Of a stretch of 64,000 bases of DNA, positions 45,045-52,154 are shown piece by piece. A program made the position numbers and the translations under genes. Source of the stretch: CAYZQH01 sp050300015 (GTDB taxonomy: Bacteria; Pseudomonadota; Gammaproteobacteria; Pseudomonadales; Cellvibrionaceae); contig JBNKWZ010000027.1 in NCBI GenBank assembly GCA_050300015.1, positions 310,001 to 374,000 of the forward strand. The letters run 5' to 3'. Under the pieces are notes generated by a model. It saw only the letters and a list, made by a program, of their open reading frames with translations. It was not told the origin of the DNA and did not search any database. Every line of letters starts with the position of its first letter. The stretch's first letter is position 1.

Positions 45045-47003
45045 TCAAAATTCGTAATCGGTGTAATTCCAAGAGTCTTTAAAGGCCCATAGACGAACAT
45101 AAATGGGGCGCCCATCCGTAGGAATATTATTCACCGTGACACTATTGGTGGTAACCACGTCGCTGCTGCGAATATCGTCGGAACCTGGCCTTGTGGTGCC
45201 TATCACCAAGTCGTATGAGCTAACGCCAATGGGTATATTCCATGTAAAAGTGACTGTCGACTCCGTAATGGCTTTACCGAGCTCTGGAAAAAACAATCGT
45301 GCTCGGTCCGAATCACTGGCCGCCACAACCTTGTAATCTCGATATTCCCAATCGACATTTTTTGTGAACAGACGCAAATATAAGTTTTGCCCATGCAACG
45401 GTAACTGGGTTAAGTTGAGCGTTGTGCCTGTGATCAATTCGCTGCTGCGTACATTATCGGAACCCGGCCCTTGATCCCCAATGTGCAAATCAAACACGCT
45501 GGCCCCTGCAGGGCGATCCCACTTCAATTGGAGTTCAGCTGAGTTTAAAAAAGTGCCCATCTCTGGCGAGAGCATTTCGGCTGCAAATTTGTCGCGATTA
45601 AAACTTTGATATCGATAGTCTTCGTAACGCCAATCACCATTAATTTGCGTGCGCAGGCGGACATAGACTGGTGTACCATCATCCGGCAATGTGTCGAGTG
45701 TCAAATAAGAATCTGCAATAGGGCTCGAAGAGCGAATGTTGGTCGAGCCAAACCCATGAGTGCCGATGGTGATATCAAACAAAGTGGCATTGTTCGGAGC
45801 AGACCAAGTGAAGGTGACGGTGGTACCTTGCAAGGTGTCGCCCGGTATCGGCGCCTGCATTTCGCTGCGCACTTGGTCAGACGTATCTTGCACTGGCAAC
45901 CAATCCAATCCCTGGTCATCAAAAAACGCAATGCGGTTGCCAATTGCGCCGCGCACGCGCGCTTCCAAATCGGCTGAAATTCTATCGGCCCTAAGCTTCA
46001 CCGCCAGGTAAGACAAAACAGTTTCCGAAATGTCTTCAGATGTGGGGTTATCTCGAGCGTAGGTAGAAACATAATTATTATCTGCTAGAACCGCACTCTG
46101 ATACGCTGCGTTGGGATAATAAATGGAATCAAGCGAGGCGTGCGTGGCTTCGTGAACCAGAAACTCTTCGAGAAATCCATCGCGAATTTTAATGTTATTG
46201 TCATCCGCGTAAGTACTGATCAAGCCCTCAAAGAGGGTTGTTGTCCCGCGACCGGTGCCTTCAAATACGGTTAAGACATGCACATTCTTACGCAATATCA
46301 CGGGTATCTGCCCGAGTGGAATAGCAATTTTTTCGGCTTCTGATTGACCCTGAGCTTGACTGCCAATGGTGGTTTCGACTGCAACCTCAACACTGCCACC
46401 GCCTGTAAAGTTCAAATCGAAAATATAGGCATTGAAAGTTCTGACGGCGCCATCTTCACTGTGCCAGGCACTGCGTTGTGCCTCGCCCACAAAGACCATG
46501 GATTGGTATAGGCCGGGGTCCCCCGGGCGAATGACATCAGGATCTAAAAACACTGTGCCATGGTGGGGCGGGGTCCCCACTGAGCCGGAAGAAGATGTAG
46601 AGGATGGCACCCCGCTGTCAACGGGCATTGCCTCCGTGATGGGTATGGTATTGTATTGGCAAGCCCGCGTGCGCCCTGTTGATGGTGCGTGAAACGCTGA
46701 CGCTAAACACTGAACATCGCCTTCATACAACGCTTCGCTCCAGTCACCGTCTTTACCGAAACGTACGGCGCTAAGGCCAGGCAACCTACACAGCTCGCCT
46801 TCTGTCGCGCAAAGTTGCCATTGGCCCAAGCTGCCTGAACTCGAAGTCTGACCAGAAGAGGTTGACGATGAAGTTGAACTCGATATGGAACTGGCACTAG
46901 AACTACTAGAAGAGGCGCTCGCATTACCGACATCGTCACTGCCACACGCAGCGAGACAGCACACAGTGATTAGCAAAGCCGCATTGGATAAGGTTAATTT
47001 CAT
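45045..47003 (-). CDS. Metallopeptidase-like lipoprotein with three C-terminal sandwich repeats
   Basis: About 652 residues from ATG 47003 (a TTG three codons upstream is less likely). Lipobox LAAC; Ser linker; a Cys-containing module (WQLCATEGELCRLPGLSAVR, ending RACQY) seen in many secreted bacterial proteins; then a domain with VHEATHASLD (H284, E285, H288), a zinc-peptidase-type HExxH. The C-terminal 260 residues hold three repeats of about 85 residues, each opening with TFTW- or LKWD-like strands, then a FDI.IG..G.GS..IRSS motif, then DG.PVYVRL and W.Y.DY. The repeats are probably beta-sandwich adhesion modules. Activity and target are unknown. Confidence 0.75.
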   Translation of the reverse strand: MKLTLSNAALLITVCCLAACGSDDVGNASASSSSSSASSISSSTSSSTSSGQTSSSGSLGQWQLCATEGELCRLPGLSAVRFGKDGDWSEALYEGDVQCLASAFHAPSTGRTRACQYNTIPITEAMPVDSGVPSSTSSSGSVGTPPHHGTVFLDPDVIRPGDPGLYQSMVFVGEAQRSAWHSEDGAVRTFNAYIFDLNFTGGGSVEVAVETTIGSQAQGQSEAEKIAIPLGQIPVILRKNVHVLTVFEGTGRGTTTLFEGLISTYADDNNIKIRDGFLEEFLVHEATHASLDSIYYPNAAYQSAVLADNNYVSTYARDNPTSEDISETVLSYLAVKLRADRISADLEARVRGAIGNRIAFFDDQGLDWLPVQDTSDQVRSEMQAPIPGDTLQGTTVTFTWSAPNNATLFDITIGTHGFGSTNIRSSSPIADSYLTLDTLPDDGTPVYVRLRTQINGDWRYEDYRYQSFNRDKFAAEMLSPEMGTFLNSAELQLKWDRPAGASVFDLHIGDQGPGSDNVRSSELITGTTLNLTQLPLHGQNLYLRLFTKNVDWEYRDYKVVAASDSDRARLFFPELGKAITESTVTFTWNIPIGVSSYDLVIGTTRPGSDDIRSSDVVTTNSVTVNNIPTDGRPIYVRLWAFKDSWNYTDYEF

Positions 47004-47283
47004 TGGTTTCAAACCTGAATAATGACTACCTTCAGGTTAGCGCGGAATATCCACACTTCAGTGATAGCCATCTCACAAACTCACCCCGCTTAATAACCCT
47101 TACAGCTGGCGATAACGAAACCCGCTAAAAGCACTACGGCGTTAGCTTTTTTATGGGATTTTTTGCCCTGCCGCAATGATCATTGCCATGGTGATCATTT
47201 AAAAAAGCGTAAGCGCTACAAATGCCCGGGGTAATTCTGATCAATAATATTTGATACTGACGCCACACCCTTGCTTCAGGGAA

Positions 47284-47366
47284 CCTCATTAAGCCTCAAT
47301 AGCTTCTGGCCTTCTGAGCTTTCAAGTTCAAGACAGCGCTTTGGCCGTTTCTTGCTTCCGCAAAAA
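47284..47366 (-). repeat. Dispersed repeat family 3, copy 2
   Basis: Matches 44891-44974 in register. It ends at the terminator hairpin of the 47425 gene, so the repeat lies directly downstream of that gene. Confidence 0.55.
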
Positions 47367-47397
47367 GGGCACCCGATCAAACCACGAAGGGTGCCCT
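47361..47397 (-). terminator. Rho-independent terminator of the malectin-hydrolase gene
   Basis: Stem AGGGCACCC (47366-47374) with GGGTGCCCT (47389-47397), 14-base loop, followed on the minus strand by TTTTTG; 28 bases past the stop. Confidence 0.88.
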
Positions 47398-47424
47398 CAG
47401 ACAACAGCGGTGCGTAACCCGCTC

Positions 47425-48879
47425 TTACTCCCAGAACTTACGCTGCGGGTTGGTCCAGGGAGAAGAGCACATCACGCAATCATCCCCGTAGAAGTAATGT
47501 TTTGCACCCTGGTCGTTGTATATCCAATAGCGAATCCAAGCGATGAGGGCCGGTGTTTCCACGCCACCTTGCACACCGTTAATTGAACCCTGAATGTAAT
47601 CATGCCTAGCGCCTTGCACCGTACCGAAAAAGGTTTGCACTTGTGAAGCATCGTAGCTTGGCGCCAACCAAGAACGGCCATCTCCCATCACATCACCTGT
47701 TCCGCCCAGCATGAGTACTGGCGAATGAAGGTCACCCTGGGCGCTGTGGCCATGAATGGCCACCACGGTGGCGATGGCCTCGTGGCCACCAATCTCAATA
47801 GAGGCTGTGGCACCCACGGAATAGCCCATCGCAATACCTTTATCCACTGCGATATTGCCCTGATAAGGGCTGCCGGCAACGGAGTTCTGGGCAATGATCC
47901 AATCCAGTCCGCTTATCATGCGCTGACGATTCTCCGCATTGCCAGGACCACCAGTAATCTGGCGGCCAATCACCACAAAGCCGTGGGAAGCGATGCGCTC
48001 GATGAGATTACTCAATTGGGAGACCTGCATGTTGATGCCTGGCCCAAAGGTAATGGGCGCGTGTAAAAAGCCATTTTCACCCAGCGTCGCGGGGCGAGTA
48101 ACGGTGTAAGCGCCTTCCGGCCCGGTATTGGTCTCGGTCACCGTCTGAAAGGGCCCCATTGCGGAATAATCGCTCACCGGTGGCAGTGGAGAGTCTGGCA
48201 CCTCCGGTACAATAAATTCTCCACCATCATTGCTATAGATTGCAAAACCGGAGATGGTGGCATTCTCAATTTGAGAAACCACCTCAATGGTTAAGGTTTC
48301 ATCCGCCACTAAAACTTCAGGCACAACCACATCAAAAGCCACGTCATGCCCCACTTGCGCATACAAGTCCACATTCTCGAGCACCGGCTGCCCCTCAACG
48401 GTCACACTGAACTGGCGTGCCCCTGACATGGTTTGATACATCTCCACAAAATGAAGTTTTACGCTATAACTCGCATTGGTCACCGGTACGTTATAAGTAC
48501 TAGTGCCATATCGTTCACTTTGGTAAAGCGCGGCATCCGGGGTACCTGAAATCGGATCTGTTGTGGAATTGGTGGTCCCCCCTGACACAAACCGGTCGGT
48601 ATTGTATTCAACACCTGCCATGGTCACTGCCTGTCCACCGGCGTTGAGCGCATACACCAACGTGGCGTTACTGGGAATAACCCCAGAGCTGGAGCTGGAA
48701 GATGAGCTGCTGGATGACGACGAGGAGGTAGAACTGCTGGATGAACTGCTGGAGCTACTTGTCGAGGAAGAACTGCTGGACGATGGCTCACCGCCCCCGC
48801 CACAATTACAAAGAAGCAGGGCCAAAAATACCCAGAAGGCAGAAATTGTCCATTTTGTGGCTCGCAATAAAGTCAGCAT
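47425..48879 (-). CDS. Malectin-linked alpha/beta hydrolase lipoprotein
   Basis: About 484 residues from ATG 48879, chosen because it opens into a signal (FWVFLALLLCNC) whereas the 37 upstream codons do not look like protein. Order: Ser linker; malectin-like domain about 70-205 (YALNAGGQAVTMAG, SERYGTSTYNVPV, HFVEMYQTMSG); hydrolase domain about 230-484 with GFVVIGRQI, nucleophile in MGYSVGA, an aspartate in GGTGDVMGDGRSW and histidine in ARHDYIQG. The fold is that of chlorophyllase/PETase-like or acetylxylan-esterase-like hydrolases, and the C-terminus has two Cys (DDCVMCSSPW). In this neighbourhood a plant cell-wall esterase is likeliest. Confidence 0.78.
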   Translation of the reverse strand: MLTLLRATKWTISAFWVFLALLLCNCGGGGEPSSSSSSSTSSSSSSSSSSTSSSSSSSSSSSSSSGVIPSNATLVYALNAGGQAVTMAGVEYNTDRFVSGGTTNSTTDPISGTPDAALYQSERYGTSTYNVPVTNASYSVKLHFVEMYQTMSGARQFSVTVEGQPVLENVDLYAQVGHDVAFDVVVPEVLVADETLTIEVVSQIENATISGFAIYSNDGGEFIVPEVPDSPLPPVSDYSAMGPFQTVTETNTGPEGAYTVTRPATLGENGFLHAPITFGPGINMQVSQLSNLIERIASHGFVVIGRQITGGPGNAENRQRMISGLDWIIAQNSVAGSPYQGNIAVDKGIAMGYSVGATASIEIGGHEAIATVVAIHGHSAQGDLHSPVLMLGGTGDVMGDGRSWLAPSYDASQVQTFFGTVQGARHDYIQGSINGVQGGVETPALIAWIRYWIYNDQGAKHYFYGDDCVMCSSPWTNPQRKFWE

Positions 48880-49646
48880 ATAACACCCGATTTGGTACAA
48901 AGTTATTGTTATGGAAAACGCTCGAAAAGCGGCGGTAATACGTCCCGCAAGACAGGGATTGTGCGTGCCAAGCACCAAGATCTGCCGCACTGATGTTGCA
49001 CACCTTTACCTATGTTAAAGCGTGAGATGAGTGGCAAATTTGGCTCATCTGGGGCGCAGTTTGTACGATACTAATCCAAACAATCGGTCTTTTAGGTGAT
49101 AGTGTTGGCAAATTGGCCCGATGGGGCTTGGCTGAGCAGTCTAACCATTCGTCACGCGTGCAACGCAACCTCCTCAGCCACTCACCTCCACTTGCGAGGC
49201 TAAGGAATTGAGTCATTCACAACCCGTCGGAGGCTGGCATAAAAACGCACCAGCGAGCACTGTTTCACACGCCAACTTTAATTGCGACGTGCTTTTTATG
49301 AGTAAGATCTTCAGATGATGAGAGCGTCTACCGCAATGCGTTACATTCAACCTAAACTGCATCACGATTTCTAACGTATAGAGCGGCTTGAATTTCCAGT
49401 AACCATTCGCGGCTTAAACGATAGCACCCACCTATTAACCCGGCGATCTATTATGTCGGGTTAATGCGGTACAGGACGTGCCGCCATTGACCGGAAAGGC
49501 CAATGCAAGCCCTTAAAATACAAGGAAATTCACACATTTCCGCCAGCATTTTATGGGCACGCAATTCAATAAATAGCGGCGAGCACGGAAAAACGACATG
49601 CCACACACCAAAGGCTAAAGGCACGCCCATTGAACAAGGGCAAAGC
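48880..49646. other. Intergenic region with repeat copy C
   Basis: About 770 bases between the malectin-hydrolase start and the GH43 stop. No supported gene. It carries the family 1 repeat copy and an associated hairpin at 49435-49590. Confidence 0.45.
49435..49590 (+). repeat. Dispersed repeat family 1, copy C with TTAACCCG hairpin
   Basis: 49499-49590 aligns with copies A and B from CCAATG through TTAAAATACAAGG. Instead of ending with the CTATTTTATTGCC-GGGTTAAT block, that block (as GATCTATTATGTCGGGTTAAT split over 49445-49465) sits in front, paired with TTAACCCG at 49435-49442 as an 8-bp stem. So the parts are the same but rearranged. Confidence 0.5.
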
Positions 49647-51260
49647 CTAACTGTTGGGCCTGTAAGTGAAATAGTCAAAATCTGCAGGGAGACCCTGACC
49701 GCTCATATCCTGACAACACATTCCCACAAAGGCACCTGTGAAATTAGCACCCTCGCCTTTCCCAGCTTCGTCGCTGATAAAGCTATAATCCAGTTCACAG
49801 TCAATTGGATGCCATGCCTCGCCGTCCTCTGACCAAAAAAATTGAAGCTTTTCGTACGCGACATCGGCCCGAAGGTGGACGCTAGTTGTGCCAAGTGCCA
49901 CTCGCCGCGGCTCAATGGGAAACTGTACCGCCAAAGTTGGATCACCGGTACAGCTCATGATACCCAAATGGCACCCAAGATCATCGTCAGTGGAAAGATA
50001 CAAATAGTGAAATTTATGGGCGTTGTAATAACATACCAGGCCCGCCATCTGCTGAAAATTATTGGGCGCGAATGTCACTTGAGTGGTTGCGGTAAAGCTG
50101 AAGTGCTGTTGGCGTCGTGCGATAAGCGCAGAAAGGTACAAGCTACCTAAAGATTCCCGGCCGTATAAGCGCAACTTCCCTGGGTTATCCGTCAGGCTCA
50201 TGAACTCAGAGGGGTCAGCAACACGCAGCCATTGAAACTCAATCGGCAATTGTGGTGAATCAAAAGTACAGTGACGCAAGCCATGGGTATCGGACACTTC
50301 AACCGCCATAGGTGCCGGCACTGCTAACTGGCTAAGGGTGCCGCCTTGCGCTAGGGCAAACCAACCCTCTTCGGTCCTCACCAGTTTTTGAATGGCAGTC
50401 TCTCGTCCCATTGGGCAGCATTTTTTACGACCACCGTGTAAGGACATCGGTCGACCGCACAAGTGCACCGCGTACCAATCCCCCTCAGGCGTTTGCACAA
50501 TATCACCATGACCGGTGCGCTGCAGTAGATTATCGGGCGCATCTTTCGCGGTCACAAAGTGTGGAGCAGGGTCCACCTCGTATGGGCCGAGTAACTGCTT
50601 AGCGCGGGCAAAAGTCATGGCGTGTTCGTACCCCGTTCCGCCTTCCGCGGTCAGCAAATAATAGTCGCCGTCAATTCGATACAGGTGCGGCCCTTCGGTG
50701 AGGCCGCGAGCAGTACCTTTGAAAATATTATGAACAGGTCCGATGAGTTTTTGCTCACGCACCGAATATTCTTGCAATAAAATACCGCCGAAGCGATTGC
50801 GAGAATCCCGATGATCCCAAACCATATTGATCAAATATTTGCGTCCATCATCGTCATGAAACAGTGAGGGATCGAACCCACTGCTGTTTAAATAAACCGG
50901 TTCAGACCAGTTGCCATCTACTCTGTCGCAGGTTACCAAATAATTTGGGGCGTCTTTAAAGTTGCCATCAAAACGACGCACATTGGTGTAAATCAAATAA
51001 AAAAGGCCATCACAGTAGGTTAGGCAGGGCGCCCAAATGCCGCAGGAATCCGGGCAGCCCAGCATATCCAGCTGACTGCGGCGATTCAACGGGCGCGCCA
51101 CCAAAGTCCAATTCACAAGGTCACGACTGTGGTGGATTTGCACCCCCGGAAACCACTCAAAGGTTGATGTGGCGATGTAATAATCATCGCCCACCCTACA
51201 AATGCTGGGGTCTGGGTTAAAGCCCGGTAATATTGGATTGGTGATTGTGGATGTTTTCAA
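49647..51260 (-). CDS. xynB: GH43 beta-xylosidase (two-domain, cytoplasmic)
   Basis: A 537-residue enzyme without a signal, so probably cytoplasmic. The start appears to be TTG at 51260 with GAGG about ten bases upstream; no ATG is available before the conserved N-terminus. The N-terminal propeller has general base D17 in GFNPDPSI, D130 in GFDPSLF and acid E189 in GLTEGPHLY; WAPCLTYCDGLFYLIYT is typical of the XynB/XylB group (GH43_11-like). The C-terminal half is the concanavalin-like domain that closes the active site. It hydrolyses xylobiose and short xylo-oligosaccharides. Symbol is by family resemblance. It is divergent from the GH31 gene. Confidence 0.92.
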   Translation of the reverse strand: MKTSTITNPILPGFNPDPSICRVGDDYYIATSTFEWFPGVQIHHSRDLVNWTLVARPLNRRSQLDMLGCPDSCGIWAPCLTYCDGLFYLIYTNVRRFDGNFKDAPNYLVTCDRVDGNWSEPVYLNSSGFDPSLFHDDDGRKYLINMVWDHRDSRNRFGGILLQEYSVREQKLIGPVHNIFKGTARGLTEGPHLYRIDGDYYLLTAEGGTGYEHAMTFARAKQLLGPYEVDPAPHFVTAKDAPDNLLQRTGHGDIVQTPEGDWYAVHLCGRPMSLHGGRKKCCPMGRETAIQKLVRTEEGWFALAQGGTLSQLAVPAPMAVEVSDTHGLRHCTFDSPQLPIEFQWLRVADPSEFMSLTDNPGKLRLYGRESLGSLYLSALIARRQQHFSFTATTQVTFAPNNFQQMAGLVCYYNAHKFHYLYLSTDDDLGCHLGIMSCTGDPTLAVQFPIEPRRVALGTTSVHLRADVAYEKLQFFWSEDGEAWHPIDCELDYSFISDEAGKGEGANFTGAFVGMCCQDMSGQGLPADFDYFTYRPNS

Positions 51261-51305
51261 AACCAGTGCCTCGCTTATTATTCGAATATTTTTGCATTAA
51301 CCGCT

Positions 51306-51440
51306 GATTATATTACGTAAGGGCACCTCTAAAAATAGAAATTTTTCCGTGAGAGTCAGGAAGCACCGCGTGGAGCAGTCGCCGAGAACCGCAGTTTACA
51401 CGGAGTAAATGAGGATTCGAGAATGAAGCTTACACCGCAC
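51306..51440 (+). repeat. Dispersed repeat family 2, copy B
   Basis: Matches the reverse of 1480-1600; core GCAGTTTAC-ACGGA-GTAAATGA at 51391-51412, preceded by CTCTAAAAATAGAAATTTTT. Confidence 0.55.
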
Positions 51441-51692
51441 TCGCGAAAAGAATGCCACATAGAAACCATTTTTCAAACATACTCATTCCTTCTGTATTGT
51501 ACTCGACATCGGTTGACACGAATTCCAAATTTAGCAAGCCGCCGCTTCTACGTGCTTACTGTATCGCGGCGGCGCTTCGCTTAATGAAACCGACCAGTTT
51601 TTTTCAGCAACTTTTTTGATTGGCACTAATTTCACATTAACTCATTGGCGTTACTTTTTACGGGTTTAGGGCGTTGCTACCTTATTGGCTGA

Positions 51693-51798
51693 ACATCAAT
51701 GGAAGCCCTTAAAACACAAGGTGGTTCACGCATCAGTGCCAATATTTTTTACACGTGCAGTAAAACCGATAGGAGATCTATTTTATTGCCGGGTTAAT
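51693..51798 (+). repeat. Dispersed repeat family 1, copy B
   Basis: Colinear with 1344-1446: CAATGGAAGCCCTTAAAA, ACAAGG, GGAGATCTATTTTATTGCC and GGGTTAAT in the same order and nearly the same spacing. Confidence 0.6.
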
Positions 51799-52154
51799 CG
51801 TGGTCGTTGCCGTCGGCACCTGAACAAGAAGGCGCTGGGATGGTTAGCGGCATTCACCACTCCAGCAATTAGTACGTTTTTCATACGCCCTCCCTACCTC
51901 ATTTTATCTATCGTCAATGAAATGTTAGGTATCTTCCTCAACCGCCACCCCCAAATCTGACCAACAAGACAAATTTTTAGTTTGCAATAAAACCATATAC
52001 ACACAACCGTTACTCGGCCACGTCATGGCTCTAATTCTCCAAAGCATAATCGCCCGCTTGCACATTTGTGATCTTACGTTAATATGCAAATTTGTATGAT
52101 AAAAATAAGCTCGATTACCGAGCATACCTATCTTTTTGGAGAGGATTGGAAAAC

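Larger units (their letters stand above)
47004..47424. other. Intergenic region with terminator and repeat
   Basis: About 420 bases. Contains family 3 repeat copy 2, the terminator of the 47425 gene, and near 47176-47200 an AATGATCA/TGATCATT inverted repeat with a nine-base loop, upstream of the 47003 start. Confidence 0.45.
51261..52154. other. Long divergent intergenic region with two repeats
   Basis: About 890 bases between GH43 and GH31 genes. It holds family 2 copy B (51306-51440) and family 1 copy B (51693-51798). The rest shows no supported gene. AACCGTTAC occurs at 52005-52013, about 150 bases before the GH31 start. Confidence 0.45.

Noticed and set aside
44795..45115. 106-codon minus-strand frame
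   Set aside because: It overlaps the end of the 45045 gene in another frame and crosses a dispersed DNA repeat whose other copy does not keep the frame.
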